Of a stretch of 64,000 nucleotides of DNA, positions 1 through 9,376 are shown piece after piece. Each line of letters opens with the position of its first letter. Within the stretch, counting starts at the first letter, position 1. The notes below the pieces were generated by a model. The model was not told the origin of the DNA and made no database searches. It saw only the letters and a list, made by a program, of their open reading frames with translations. The position numbers and the translations under genes were made by a program. The stretch covers positions 62,001 through 126,000 of the forward strand of contig NZ_VOIL01000001.1 of assembly GCF_007994735.1 (NCBI RefSeq), read 5' to 3'. This stretch comes from Nesterenkonia populi. GTDB lineage: Bacteria > Actinomycetota > Actinomycetes > Actinomycetales > Micrococcaceae.

Positions 1-1605
1 CTCGCGATATCCCTCGGTCCTGTCGAAGGTGAAGTCAGCTGTGCCCGTGACCACACCGGGACCGCCCGGAGGGGCCGGGCTCTGGCCGGGAGCCCCGCTG
101 TCGGTGATGCGGGTCTTTCCATCTAGCGCATCACGGATTGAGCAGTAACCAGTGCAGCGGCAGATATTGCCTTTGAACCTGCGCTCACGCTCTCCACCGC
201 GACTGTCGTCCCCATCAGCGGCAGTCATGATGAACCCGGGGGTGCAGTAGCCGCACTGGAAACCGTGCGCGTCGAGGAAGTTCTTCTGCACAGGGTGCAG
301 GTCCGTCCGGAGTTTCTCGATGTCTATGGTTTCGTCGTCGGCCTGTACGGTGCGCACATAATCGGTCGCCTGGGGCGAGAGGCCGCGCAGAGTGGTAACC
401 CTCCTGCCCTCAGCGTGCTGAGCGGGAAGGATGCAGCTGTGGATGGCCTTCCCGTCGAGATGGACCGTGCATGCCCCGCAATCTCCGGCATCGCAGCCGC
501 GCTTCACCGCGTGTGCGCCACGATCCCGCAGCCAGGTGCGGAGGCACTGGCCGGGAGCATGGTCAAGGGCAAGGGCCTCTCCGTCCACGTCCACCGTCAG
601 GCCTTCCGCCCCGTCCGGGTTCTCCGCCGCGGTGGGATCCGGCAAGCCGGCAGAGACGTCCCGTGCGGATGCACAAACGGCGGACTCTCCACCGAGCTGC
701 TCTGCGCGCATGCACAGCCCCACGAGCACATCGCCCGCCAGACTTTTCGTTCGACTCTCGCGCCACTGGGGGTCACCATGGACGTCGTCATACCATTCAT
801 CCTGCGAGATGCGGCGCCCGATGGCTTCGGCGGCGGTGCGGCGCAGCTCCTCCGCCGCACCGCCGCCTGCGGTGCGGGACGGCAGGGGGAGGTCGATCAC
901 CACCGGACGAGGCGTTGAGGCGGTGATGGTGAGACGGACCTTCGGCTGCTCAGCACCCCTGAGCATCGAGCCGATGAGGAACACGGCCGAACGTCCATAA
1001 CGGGTCAGGGAATCTCGGAACATGACCGAAGGCCGGGCCAGATGTGCGGCAGAAACATAGAACGCCCTGATCAGCTCCCCCGTATCCAGAGCGGTCCGCG
1101 CGGGACCCACCACGAGCTCGGCCACAGGGACTTCACGGCGACTTCCTCCCGGGCCGATGACCAGCGCCGTGGCCTCCATTCCGGAGAGCCAAGAGGTCAT
1201 GGGTCCGGCTGGAAGGGCGGTCGCGACATTGCCACCCACCGTGGAGCGGTTCCACACCTTGTAGGAGGCCACGAATGCCCGCACCGCCGGGATGATCAGC
1301 CCCAGCCCCGGATAACGGTCCGTCTCCAGGCCTCCGAGACGCAGAGTCTCCGCGGCGTCGTGGAATTCTGCGATGGTGCACGTCGCGGCGATCTCGAGTC
1401 CCTCCCAGGAGCCGCCCTCCCCGTGGTGCCAGCGCAGGCTCTTCCATCCTGCACGGCTCAGGTCCAGCAGGCGCCTGGGCCGTCCTCTGGCCAGGTCCTT
1501 GCCGTAGGAGTGGAGGACTGTTCCACCGGCGAGCCATGCATCTCCTTCGGCATAGTCATCGGGGTCCGTGGTCATGACAACTTCATTGACGCTATGGATG
1601 TCCAT
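1..1605 (-). CDS. Single-chain xanthine dehydrogenase-like molybdo-flavoprotein, N-terminal part (runs off left edge)
   Basis: This oxidises a purine or similar N-heterocycle using FAD, two [2Fe-2S] clusters and a molybdenum cofactor, by family knowledge. Translating the minus strand from the ATG at 1605 gives MDIHSVNEVVMTTDPDDY, then an FAD domain ([25 protein letters not shown]) and a [2Fe-2S] domain ([34 protein letters not shown]). It enters the molybdopterin domain (VVTGTADFTFDR) just before the window edge. The order FAD - [2Fe-2S] - Mo matches the complete paralogue at 40715-44455, which it resembles residue for residue in the motifs. It is the last visible gene of the operon that begins at 10149, 81 bp after the biuret-hydrolase-like gene. 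The substrate is not proven; xanthine or hypoxanthine fits the neighbours. Confidence 0.85.
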   Translation of the reverse strand, partial: MDIHSVNEVVMTTDPDDYAEGDAWLAGGTVLHSYGKDLARGRPRRLLDLSRAGWKSLRWHHGEGGSWEGLEIAATCTIAEFHDAAETLRLGGLETDRYPGLGLIIPAVRAFVASYKVWNRSTVGGNVATALPAGPMTSWLSGMEATALVIGPGGSRREVPVAELVVGPARTALDTGELIRAFYVSAAHLARPSVMFRDSLTRYGRSAVFLIGSMLRGAEQPKVRLTITASTPRPVVIDLPLPSRTAGGGAAEELRRTAAEAIGRRISQDEWYDDVHGDPQWRESRTKSLAGDVLVGLCMRAEQLGGESAVCASARDVSAGLPDPTAAENPDGAEGLTVDVDGEALALDHAPGQCLRTWLRDRGAHAVKRGCDAGDCGACTVHLDGKAIHSCILPAQHAEGRRVTTLRGLSPQATDYVRTVQADDETIDIEKLRTDLHPVQKNFLDAHGFQCGYCTPGFIMTAADGDDSRGGERERRFKGNICRCTGYCSIRDALDGKTRITDSGAPGQSPAPPGGPGVVTGTADFTFDRTEGYRE

Positions 1606-1686
1606 AGGTGAGCTTCTTTCTGCTAGGAGGCTGGGTTCCGAATCGCCGGGGAGCGGGAGACTCGGGCTGGCAAACGCCGCAGCTGT

Positions 1687-2400
1687 TCAGAAGGAGGGAC
1701 TCAGACTCCTCAGCACCGCCTCCGAGTCGGAGACGGCTCCGAAAACGCCGCCCTGCATGGTCACCATCTTCAACGCCGCCTCGTGGTTTCCCGGATCAGT
1801 GGCACCGGTGCAGTCGCTGAGGATGAGGCACTCATACCCTCGGTCATTGGCCTCGCGCATTGTCGTATGCACGCAGACGTCGGTGGTGATGCCGGTGAGG
1901 ATCAGATGTGTAATACCCCGCGAGCGCAGCAGAAGATCGAGGTCAGTCGCATAGAAGGCCCCCTTGCCCGGCTTGTCGATGACCAGCTCGCCGTCTGCAG
2001 GGGCGACCTCCGGCACGATCTCCCATCCGGGCTCCCCGCGCACCAGAATCCGACCACAGGGACCGGTGGTGCCGATGCCGGCCCCGATCTGCTCGGAGCG
2101 CCACAGCTTGTTGGGCGGGCAGTCAGAGAGGTCAGGGCGGTGTCCCTCCCGGGTGTGGATGACCATTATTCCGGCCTCACGGGCGGCAGCCAGGACCCGG
2201 GACGTGGGTTCCAGCCCGTTCCGGGTCAGCGAGAGGTCATAGCCCATCGAGTCAACGTATCCGCCGGGCCCGCAGAAGTCGGCCTGCCAGTCGATGAGGA
2301 CCAGAGCGGTCCTGCTGATTTCAATCCTGCCGTCATAGGGCCAGGCGTAGGGCTGGGCCGCCACCGCAGGGCGGGCGGCCGTCTCAGGCGAAGCAGTCAT
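1687..2400 (-). CDS. biuH: Biuret amidohydrolase-like cysteine hydrolase (isochorismatase fold)
   Basis: The 237-residue protein belongs to the isochorismatase-like cysteine hydrolases and resembles biuret hydrolase (biuret + water to allophanate + ammonia) over its whole length. The triad is visible: Asp37 in LIDWQADFC, Lys143 in DKPGKGAF and Cys176 in [10 protein letters not shown]. Other family blocks are YAWPYDG at the start, [35 protein letters not shown] and [11 protein letters not shown] gene for allophanate hydrolase, the next enzyme, lies in the same operon (7676-9376), which strongly supports a biuret or triuret pathway. Close relatives act on triuret or ureidoacrylate, so the exact substrate is open. 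Cytoplasmic; no signal peptide. Confidence 0.85.
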   Translation of the reverse strand: MTASPETAARPAVAAQPYAWPYDGRIEISRTALVLIDWQADFCGPGGYVDSMGYDLSLTRNGLEPTSRVLAAAREAGIMVIHTREGHRPDLSDCPPNKLWRSEQIGAGIGTTGPCGRILVRGEPGWEIVPEVAPADGELVIDKPGKGAFYATDLDLLLRSRGITHLILTGITTDVCVHTTMREANDRGYECLILSDCTGATDPGNHEAALKMVTMQGGVFGAVSDSEAVLRSLSPSF

Positions 2401-2419
2401 GGAGGTTCCTTCCGTGTGA

Positions 2420-3004
2420 TCAGGAGCAATCGTCGTCTGTGGGGTCCGCCGCCGGTCTCCGGAGCTGACGAAGGTACTCGGCTGCGGTGGAGACCGCGCC
2501 GAAGATTCCGCCGGACATCTCGATGCAGCTCACGGCTCCGGTGGCCAGATCCGTCTCGAGCGCCGGGCTCAGGTCGGTGAGCAGCAGGCACTCGTAGCCG
2601 CGATCATTGGCGGTGCGCATCGTGGAGTGCACACTCGTCTCCAACCAGGTCCCGGCCAGGAGCAGCTGGTCCCGGCCTTGTCTGCGCAACACCGTGTCTA
2701 GGGGGCTGCCGAAGAATCCGTCCAGTCCGGCAGCCGTGAGCACCCGGTCCCCTAAGAGGCGGTCAGCGGGCAGGAGAGGCACATCCGGGGCGCGCCGGTA
2801 ACGGGGATCCTGAGTGAGGATCTGCAGGGCCAGGCCACCCTCGTGCTCCAGCTCTCGGGCGAAGCTCTCCAGCTCACCGGGCAGAGCCTCCAGGACTGGG
2901 CCCCCCGGGGCGCTCAGTACGAGCAGCGCGGTACGCCCCGGGGAGAGTCCGCCGTCCCACGGCCATGCATAGGGGATGGAGGCGGCGATCCGTCGGTCGG
3001 CCAT
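2420..3004 (-). CDS. Degenerate biuret-hydrolase paralogue without catalytic triad
   Basis: This 194-residue protein is a shortened paralogue of its downstream neighbour. It keeps the N-terminal PYAWPWDG, the block [19 protein letters not shown] and the C-terminal SGGIFGAVS. All three catalytic residues are gone. The Asp-containing strand reads [10 protein letters not shown], the lysine strand reads [10 protein letters not shown], and the nucleophile cysteine is Ser124 (LETSVHSTM). The frame is open with normal codon use, it starts 5 bp after the BMP gene and ends 19 bp before the active enzyme. It therefore looks kept rather than decayed. A role as a non-catalytic partner or ligand sensor is inference. 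Confidence 0.8.
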   Translation of the reverse strand: MADRRIAASIPYAWPWDGGLSPGRTALLVLSAPGGPVLEALPGELESFARELEHEGGLALQILTQDPRYRRAPDVPLLPADRLLGDRVLTAAGLDGFFGSPLDTVLRRQGRDQLLLAGTWLETSVHSTMRTANDRGYECLLLTDLSPALETDLATGAVSCIEMSGGIFGAVSTAAEYLRQLRRPAADPTDDDCS

Positions 3005-3009
3005 ACGGC

Positions 3010-4161
3010 TCAGTCCTGAGCGAGGTTTCCGACGACGCCTTCAATGAGGCAGTCGAACTCGTTAACCTCTTCGTAGGTCGCAACCTCGCCCTCAGCAACC
3101 AGTTCGCTGCCGTCCTGGCAGAGGATCGGACCGGAGAAGACGCTCTCGCCCTCCTGGGAGAGACGCTCCTCCTCTTCGAGGATCTGGTTCTGCAGGTCCT
3201 CATCCACGGCATCGCCGAACGTGCCTAACTCCAGCGGGTTGTTTCCCTCGGCGAAGGTGCCCAGCCAGTTGTCGTTGAACTCGGAGCCGGTGAACTCGTC
3301 CACGCTGACCGTCTCCACGATCTCGGACATCAGCGGGGCCCAGTTCCAGGTGGAGCCGGTCAGCCAGGCCTCACCAGCGAGATCCACGGCATCGTAGTGG
3401 TAGCCCACGATGTGTTCGCCGGCCTCCTCCACCGCTTGGATCACGGTGGACTGGCAGTCCTGGTGCTGGCTGAAGACGTCCACGTCCTCGTTCAGCAGGG
3501 ATCGCACGGCGTCCTGCTGGCGGACGGGGTCGCACCAGTCGGAGGTATTGATGACGTGGGTGGAGACATCAGGATTGACCTGCTGGGCTCCCAGATGGAA
3601 GCCGTTGATGTTGGCGATCGACTGCGCAACGGGGAAGGCATAGACGAAGCCGATGCGGTCGCTCTCAGTGACGCCGCCGGCCGCCATCCCGCCGAGGCTG
3701 ACCGGCTCGTAGGCCGCGCCCCAGTAGGTACCGAAGTTCTCCGGGAAGTCTCCGCTATGGAATCCACCCTGGTGAAGTACAGTCACCTCGGGGTTTTCTT
3801 CGGCGAAATCCAGGGCATAGTCGAAGTAGCCGTAGGAGGTCGCGAAGATGACCTCGACCCCCTGGTCTGCCATGGACTGCATGGTGTCGGTGACCGAGTT
3901 ATTCTCAGGAATCTGGTCAGCGGTTACCACGTCGACGCCTTCGATCTCATCGAGTTCCGCAGCGGCGTCGGCCACGGCCTGGTTATAGCCGGCGTCCTGC
4001 TCGGAACCGACCATGACTAGGCCGACGCTCAGGGGGTTCTCGATATCGGCGTCAAGATCTCCGCCATCGCCGTCGTCCCCGCCGCAGGCGCTGAGCACGA
4101 ACATCGCCGTCAGGGCAGCGCCGACTGCCGCGGTGGTCTTCCTCTGAGGGTTGGGAATCAT
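3010..4161 (-). CDS. BMP-family ABC transporter substrate-binding lipoprotein
   Basis: The 383-residue protein has a lipoprotein signal ending in the lipobox LSAC (Cys26), then an acidic linker and a BMP/PnrA-type periplasmic-binding fold. Family-like stretches are GLVMVGSEQDAGYNQ near residue 48, the region around VIFATSYGYFDYA, and GYHYDAVDLAGEAWLTGSTWNW towards the end. It would capture the solute outside the membrane for the two permeases and the double ATPase encoded just upstream. BMP proteins classically bind nucleosides. With biuret and allophanate hydrolases in the operon, a urea-like or purine-derived ligand is equally likely here. The ligand cannot be read from sequence. Confidence 0.88.
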   Translation of the reverse strand: MIPNPQRKTTAAVGAALTAMFVLSACGGDDGDGGDLDADIENPLSVGLVMVGSEQDAGYNQAVADAAAELDEIEGVDVVTADQIPENNSVTDTMQSMADQGVEVIFATSYGYFDYALDFAEENPEVTVLHQGGFHSGDFPENFGTYWGAAYEPVSLGGMAAGGVTESDRIGFVYAFPVAQSIANINGFHLGAQQVNPDVSTHVINTSDWCDPVRQQDAVRSLLNEDVDVFSQHQDCQSTVIQAVEEAGEHIVGYHYDAVDLAGEAWLTGSTWNWAPLMSEIVETVSVDEFTGSEFNDNWLGTFAEGNNPLELGTFGDAVDEDLQNQILEEEERLSQEGESVFSGPILCQDGSELVAEGEVATYEEVNEFDCLIEGVVGNLAQD

Positions 4162-4231
4162 GTTTACTATCCATCCTTTGTGTTGTGGGTGCGAGATGCG
4201 GTCGGTGGTCTGATTGAGCGCCTATGGCCAG

Positions 4232-5131
4232 CTATCGGGTGGAGAGGGCCGCCGAGAGCGCCTCGGGCTGTTGGACGCGCCGGGCGGAGATGATCACCAG
4301 CACGACCAGCGTGACGAGGTAGGGCAGGGCATCGAGGAGATGCTGATTCACCGCGAACCCCCGAGCCTGCAGGACCGAGGCGGTCGCGATCATGGCGCCG
4401 AAAAGATAAGCGCCTCCGGCCGTCCAGCCCACCCGCCAAGCAGAGAAGATGACGACAGCGACCGCCACGAATCCGTACCCGTTGGTCATGTCCGTACTCC
4501 AGTTGCCGACCTGCCCGACGGAGAGATACGCCCCGCCGAGTCCCGTGAGGGCTCCACCCGCTAATAGCGCAGTGAACTGGGTTCGGACGGCCGAGTGCCC
4601 GGCGGCGTCGACCACCAGCGGGCGCTCCCCGGTGGCCCGGACCTTCAGCCCCGCCCGGGTGCGGGTGAGGAACCACCAGAGCAACGGGATGGCGAGGAAG
4701 CCGCCGTAGACCAGCGGGTCGTGGGTGAACAGCACCCGGCCCAGGAAGGGGATCTCGGCGAGGACCGGGATCGGCATGGTGGACAGTGAGGTCACGCCCT
4801 GGCCGACGTAGTCGCGGCCGATCACGGAGGTGAGACCGAGCATTAGGAACCAGACGATGAGGCCGGAGGCCAGCTGGTTACCGCCGCGCAACACCACGGC
4901 CCAGGCGAAGATCGCTGCCACAGCTACGCCTGCCAGTGCCCCTGCGGCCAGCCCCCACCAAGCGGAACCGGTGGCTAGGCCCGCGATGACTCCGGCGAGC
5001 GCACCGCCGAGCATGCCACCCTCAGTGCCGAGGTTGGTCACCCCGGCTCGCTGGTTGATGAGCTCCCCGAGGGAGGGGAAAAGCAAAGCGGTGCCGACAG
5101 CGATTCCGCTGGCGAAGATGATCTCGATCAT
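4232..5131 (-). CDS. ABC transporter permease, BMP/nucleoside type (second subunit)
   Basis: This is a membrane permease of the BPD_transp_2 type that partners BMP-binding proteins. The 299-residue protein starts at the ATG at 5131 (MIEIIFASGIAVGTALLF), preceded by a strong AGGAGG; the ATG overlaps the stop of the upstream permease (ATGA). Longer open frame upstream of this ATG has no comparable ribosome site. Typical motifs are NQRAGVTNLGTEGGML after the first helix and the loop GLKVRATGERPLVVDAAGHS that contacts the ATPase. About eight hydrophobic segments follow each other through IISARRVQQPEAL at the C-terminus. A 70-bp gap separates it from the BMP gene. Confidence 0.88.
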   Translation of the reverse strand: MIEIIFASGIAVGTALLFPSLGELINQRAGVTNLGTEGGMLGGALAGVIAGLATGSAWWGLAAGALAGVAVAAIFAWAVVLRGGNQLASGLIVWFLMLGLTSVIGRDYVGQGVTSLSTMPIPVLAEIPFLGRVLFTHDPLVYGGFLAIPLLWWFLTRTRAGLKVRATGERPLVVDAAGHSAVRTQFTALLAGGALTGLGGAYLSVGQVGNWSTDMTNGYGFVAVAVVIFSAWRVGWTAGGAYLFGAMIATASVLQARGFAVNQHLLDALPYLVTLVVLVIISARRVQQPEALSAALSTR

Positions 5132-6183
5132 ACGGTCCTCCTGCGGGAGAGCGCCGCCATGCCGAGGCAAAGACAGCCCAGAAGTACATACACGGCGCTG
5201 CCGTCGAGTCCGGCGCGCAGCTGGAGCGGGTTGCTGGCCACCACGATGGCCGAGAACAGCAAGGCCAGGAGAGCGGCCTTGACAACGCTTCCCCTGGCCA
5301 GGAAGGCCGCAAGGAAGGCCACAAAGCCGAACCCGATCGTGATGTCAGGGCGCAGCTGCCCTTCCAAGCCGATCAGGTTGAGCGCGCCACCGATCCCAGC
5401 CATCGCCCCGCCTAAACCGATCGAGGCGATGGATAGCCGGGCGGTAGGCAGGCCGGAACGGCGGGCAGCCTCAGGGTTGCCACCTGTGACCCGGATGCGG
5501 AAACCCCAGTTTGTCCGGGCCAGCAACCACCAGACCAGGACGGCGAAACCGACCACCACCAGGATGGCAATGCTCACCCGGCTGCCGGGGATCATCGGGA
5601 GCATGGCCGCCGTGTCGAGAGGGCGGCTCTGGGGCTGGCCCGTGCCTTCCGGGTCCCGCCAAGGCTGGTAAAGCAGATAGAGCATGATGGAGATGGCGAT
5701 AAAGTTCGCCAGCACCGTGGTGACTGGCTCCGGCGCGCGGAACCAGACCTTCAGCGCGCCGCAGAGGCCTCCCCACAATCCTCCGGCCATTGCTCCGATG
5801 AGGATGCAGAGGAGCCATGAGAAGGGACCGGGGAGGGAGGACCCCACGGCGACGCCAAGGCCGGTGGCCGCGACGGCGCCCAGGATCAGCTGACCCTCAC
5901 CGCCGACATTCACCAGACCGGCGCGGGCCGGGATCACCACGGCAAGCGCGGCGAGCACCAGCGGCACGGCCCGCACCAGTGTCTGCTGAATGAACGTCGC
6001 ATTCTGGAGCACCCCCTGGTTCAGAGCGTCCCAGAGGTCCAAAGGCGTGGCCTCCTGAGTCCAGGCGAAGAGGATGAAGGCGGCGAGCGCGGCAGGCACG
6101 GCGAAGAGTGCTGGGCGCCGGATCCCACGGCTAGCACCCGGCGGAGCGGCAAGGTCGCTGCCGGTGGTCGTTGTGGTTGTCAT
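5128..6183 (-). CDS. ABC transporter permease, BMP/nucleoside type (first subunit)
   Basis: The 351-residue membrane protein is the heterodimer partner of the following permease. It opens with a polythreonine cytoplasmic stretch, then hydrophobic helices and the conserved PARAGLVNVGGEGQLILGA motif of this permease type. The ATPase-contact loop reads NWGFRIRVTGGNPEAARRSGL. Its start overlaps the ATPase stop (ATGA) and its own stop overlaps the next start, so translation of the three transporter genes is coupled. The substrate is that of the BMP protein at 3010-4161. Confidence 0.88.
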   Translation of the reverse strand: MTTTTTTGSDLAAPPGASRGIRRPALFAVPAALAAFILFAWTQEATPLDLWDALNQGVLQNATFIQQTLVRAVPLVLAALAVVIPARAGLVNVGGEGQLILGAVAATGLGVAVGSSLPGPFSWLLCILIGAMAGGLWGGLCGALKVWFRAPEPVTTVLANFIAISIMLYLLYQPWRDPEGTGQPQSRPLDTAAMLPMIPGSRVSIAILVVVGFAVLVWWLLARTNWGFRIRVTGGNPEAARRSGLPTARLSIASIGLGGAMAGIGGALNLIGLEGQLRPDITIGFGFVAFLAAFLARGSVVKAALLALLFSAIVVASNPLQLRAGLDGSAVYVLLGCLCLGMAALSRRRTV

Positions 6184-7679
6184 CGGACCTCCGTACTGGT
6201 CATAAATGCTCCGATGGCGGAGCGGTCGATCTCCCCGCGGCTAAGCTCACCGGAAACGCGACCTTCGGACAGGACCACGACTCGGTCGGAGAGCGCGGTA
6301 AGTTCGTCGAGATCTTCGGAGACCACCACAACGGCGGCTCCGGCGCGGCGGGCCTCCAGAATGGCCTCGCGAGTCTGCTGGGCCGTGGCGACATCCAGCC
6401 CGCGGGTGGGGTAGGCGAGAATGAGCACGACGGGGTCGCTGGAGAAGGCCAGAGTGAGCAGCACCCGTTGGATATTGCCGCCGGACAGGTCGGCCAACGT
6501 CCTGTGCGGCTCGGCGACCGGCAGACCGACCCGGCCGGCCCGTTCTTTGAACCGGCCCGCGGCCTTCGAAAGGGAGCCGGGTTCGCCAGCGGCCTGCTCC
6601 CAGAGCGCGTTGTGCTCGGCGATGCTCAGACCCGGCACCACAAATTGATGGACCGGATTGGGCACCACGGCGACCACTCCGCGGCCCCGGAACTGTCCCG
6701 GCCGCCCGGAGGCCTGAGTGCCGCCGACGATCTGTAACCGCCCGGCATCCAGCGTCCGCGCTCCGGCCAACACATCCACGAGCTCGTCCTGCCCGTTGCC
6801 GGCGACGCCGGCCACTCCCAGGATCTCCCCGGGGAGGACGTTGAGGTCCACGCGGTCCAAGGCGGTGGTGCCGTCTTTGCGGCGGACCTCGGCCCCGTCC
6901 AGAGTGATTGCGGGGACAGCCTCAGCGACGGGGGGCCGCTCATCCATCAGCGGGTCCACGGTGCGCCCGACCATCGCGGTGACGAGCGCGTCGTCGTCGA
7001 GTTCTTGAGCCGGGATGTCAGAGAGAACGGCCCGGCCGCCGCGGAGCACAGTCACACGATCGGCAATCTGGCGCACTTCGCGCAGTTTGTGGGTGATGAT
7101 GATGACTCCAACGCCGGTGCTCTTCAGATGGTCGACCACCCCGAAGAGGGCATTGACCTCAGTGGGAGTCAACACGGAGGTAGGCTCATCCAGGATGAGC
7201 AGCTTGGCACCGCCCATCAGCACCTTCAGCAACTCAACGCGCTGCCACTCGCCGATCGAGAGCTCAGAAATCTTGGCCTTGGGGTCCACACTGAGGCCCC
7301 AGCGGTCGCTGGCGTCGGAGATCCGGCGCATAATCTCGGCCGTCTTGAGGACCAGATCCGCCTCGTCCAGGTACAACGCGATGTTCTCCCAGACGGTCAG
7401 TGCCGGGATAAGACGCATGTCCTGGAAGACCAACCCGATGCCGATCTGCCGGGCGCGAGAGGGTGAATCGATGGTAATCTCCTCCTCCCGGAGCAGGACC
7501 CGGCCGGTGTCCGGCTGATGGACCCCATACAGGGACTTCACCAGGGTCGATTTTCCGGCGCCGTTCTCCCCCAACAGGGCGTGGACCTCCCCCGCAGCGA
7601 CGGTGAAAGAGACCTCGGCGTTGGCCTGAACCGGCCCGAAGGACTTGCTGATGTCTTCGACGCGCAGCAGGTTCGTCAT
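6180..7679 (-). CDS. ABC transporter ATP-binding protein with two ABC domains, BMP/nucleoside type
   Basis: This is the ATPase of the BMP importer, of the RbsA/YufO type with two ABC cassettes in one 499-residue chain. Domain 1 has Walker A GENGAGKST (residues 37-45), signature LSIGEWQRV and Walker B LLILDEPT. Domain 2 has a degenerate Walker A (GVAGNGQDE), signature LSGGNIQRV and VVLILAYPTRGLDV. The start is the ATG at 7679, overlapping the allophanate hydrolase stop (ATGA). Frame continues upstream of it only inside that neighbour. The lysine-free second cassette is usual for this family, so one ATP site is probably structural. Confidence 0.9.
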   Translation of the reverse strand: MTNLLRVEDISKSFGPVQANAEVSFTVAAGEVHALLGENGAGKSTLVKSLYGVHQPDTGRVLLREEEITIDSPSRARQIGIGLVFQDMRLIPALTVWENIALYLDEADLVLKTAEIMRRISDASDRWGLSVDPKAKISELSIGEWQRVELLKVLMGGAKLLILDEPTSVLTPTEVNALFGVVDHLKSTGVGVIIITHKLREVRQIADRVTVLRGGRAVLSDIPAQELDDDALVTAMVGRTVDPLMDERPPVAEAVPAITLDGAEVRRKDGTTALDRVDLNVLPGEILGVAGVAGNGQDELVDVLAGARTLDAGRLQIVGGTQASGRPGQFRGRGVVAVVPNPVHQFVVPGLSIAEHNALWEQAAGEPGSLSKAAGRFKERAGRVGLPVAEPHRTLADLSGGNIQRVLLTLAFSSDPVVLILAYPTRGLDVATAQQTREAILEARRAGAAVVVVSEDLDELTALSDRVVVLSEGRVSGELSRGEIDRSAIGAFMTSTEVR

Positions 7680-9376
7680 CGCGAACCTGCTGCCGTCTCT
7701 CGGAGATAGCCGCGCCATCCGCAGCTTCCGGTGATATCGGGCTCCTCCCCGGAGAGGCCTGCAGTGAAACCGGTGACGGTCTTCCCGCCGGAGAGTTCGA
7801 CCGGGCCCAGCGCCATAGGAGCGGGAAGGGCGGTCAGCAGAGAGGTGAGCCCGGTAGCGGGAATGCGCCAGAGCTCTCCCGGCATTGCCACGCCGCCGTC
7901 CCCCTGGACCACTCCGGGCCGCGGCGTCGCCCCTTCGATGAGGTGCATGCGGTAGCGCGGCGTGGTCTCGATGTCGCGTACATAGCGGGCCCCGAACCCG
8001 AGCAACTGCGAGTTCAGCGGTTCGTCTCGCATATGGGCTCCGAAGACTGCCAGATCGATGCCTGCCTCCACGGCCTGCGGAGGCTGCGGCATACCCAGGA
8101 AGCGGGCCGAGAGGTCTAGGAGCACCTGATCGTGGAAGGCCTGGCCGAGGAAGCTGACTCCGAAGAGGCCCTCTCCGGGTACCTCACCGACCGGGACGGC
8201 CAATGCGGAGAGATCGAAGAGATTGACGAAATTGGTATAGATTCCCAGGAACGAATTGGTGGTCAGGGGGTCCTGTCGAACGGCCTCCAGGGTGGGATGG
8301 TTCGGCGCCGTAGGCATGATCAGTGCGTCCACCTCCTGGAAGCTCTCCCGGAGCTCCCGCTTGAGTTCCAGCAGCCGCTGCTGATCGCGGATCACCTGGG
8401 GCCCTGAGACCTGGGCGGCCTGTTCGACGATGCTGCGCACCGAGGGGTCCGCTTGCTCGGGATGAGCGGCGATGAAGTCGCCGAAGGCATAGGCCCGTTC
8501 AGCCACCAGTCCCCCGTGATAGAGCAGCTGAGCGGCCTCCAGGGCGGGCCTCAGATCAACCTCTCGCGTTCCCATACCGAGCTTCCTCACCCGGTCCGCA
8601 GTCTGCGCGAAGACCTCCCGGGCGCCCTCAGAGAGCGCACGCAAATCCTCGTCGCGAGGTACGCCAATGACGGGTGCCGCAGGAGCCGAAAGCGGCACCG
8701 TCTCGGGCCAGTCCCGGCCATGAGCATCCTCCGGGCAACGGACTGCGACGATGTTCATCACCGAAGCAGCCAGCGCGACATCAGGAGCGAAGATCGAAAC
8801 CGTGTCATAGGAGGGGCACGCCGGAACGACGCCTGTCAGCGGCAGCGCCCCCAGGGTCGGCTTCAACCCCACGATGCCGTTGAAGGCAGCCGGGACCCGA
8901 CCGGAGCCGGCGGTGTCCGTGCCGAGGCTGAAGTCCACGATGCCCAGAGCGACCGCCAGGGCAGAACCGGAACTGGAGCCACCGCCCACGCGGGTGCTGT
9001 CCACTGCGCTGGCGACCTCTCCGTATGGGCTCCGGGTGCCGACCAGTCCGGTGGCGAATTGGTCCAAGTTCGTCTTACCGAGTAGTACAGCCCCGGCGCC
9101 GAGGAGACGCTCCACCACTGGTGCGTGCCGCTCCGGGGTACGGGAGAACTCCGGGTGGCCGGCGGTGGTGGGGAGGTCTGCGACGTCGATGTTGTCCTTA
9201 ACCGCGAAGGTCAATCCGGCCAGGGGGAGGTCCTCGCCGGCCTCTGCACGACGAGTCACTTCCTCAGCCTCGGCGATGAGGTCCTCGGAGCGTCGCAAAG
9301 TGATCCAAACGTCAGGTCGCTGGACCTCGTCCAGGCGTGCCAGCGCGTACCGCACTGCGGATGCTGGGTCTTTCAT
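7676..9376 (-). CDS. atzF: Allophanate hydrolase (amidase-signature enzyme)
   Basis: This hydrolyses allophanate to ammonia and carbon dioxide. The 566-residue protein has an N-terminal amidase-signature domain with the Ser-cisSer-Lys triad: Lys in TFAVKDNID, the Gly/Ser-rich GGGSSSGSA and nucleophile serine in DTAGSGRVPA. The C-terminal extension (from about residue 440, AVFGAHMRDEPLNSQL ... RYRMHLIEG) is the domain that marks allophanate hydrolases and is absent from general amidases. There is no biotin-dependent urea carboxylase next to it, so allophanate probably comes from the biuret-hydrolase-like gene downstream. It overlaps its neighbours by 4 bp on both sides. Confidence 0.93.
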   Translation of the reverse strand: MKDPASAVRYALARLDEVQRPDVWITLRRSEDLIAEAEEVTRRAEAGEDLPLAGLTFAVKDNIDVADLPTTAGHPEFSRTPERHAPVVERLLGAGAVLLGKTNLDQFATGLVGTRSPYGEVASAVDSTRVGGGSSSGSALAVALGIVDFSLGTDTAGSGRVPAAFNGIVGLKPTLGALPLTGVVPACPSYDTVSIFAPDVALAASVMNIVAVRCPEDAHGRDWPETVPLSAPAAPVIGVPRDEDLRALSEGAREVFAQTADRVRKLGMGTREVDLRPALEAAQLLYHGGLVAERAYAFGDFIAAHPEQADPSVRSIVEQAAQVSGPQVIRDQQRLLELKRELRESFQEVDALIMPTAPNHPTLEAVRQDPLTTNSFLGIYTNFVNLFDLSALAVPVGEVPGEGLFGVSFLGQAFHDQVLLDLSARFLGMPQPPQAVEAGIDLAVFGAHMRDEPLNSQLLGFGARYVRDIETTPRYRMHLIEGATPRPGVVQGDGGVAMPGELWRIPATGLTSLLTALPAPMALGPVELSGGKTVTGFTAGLSGEEPDITGSCGWRGYLRETAAGSR

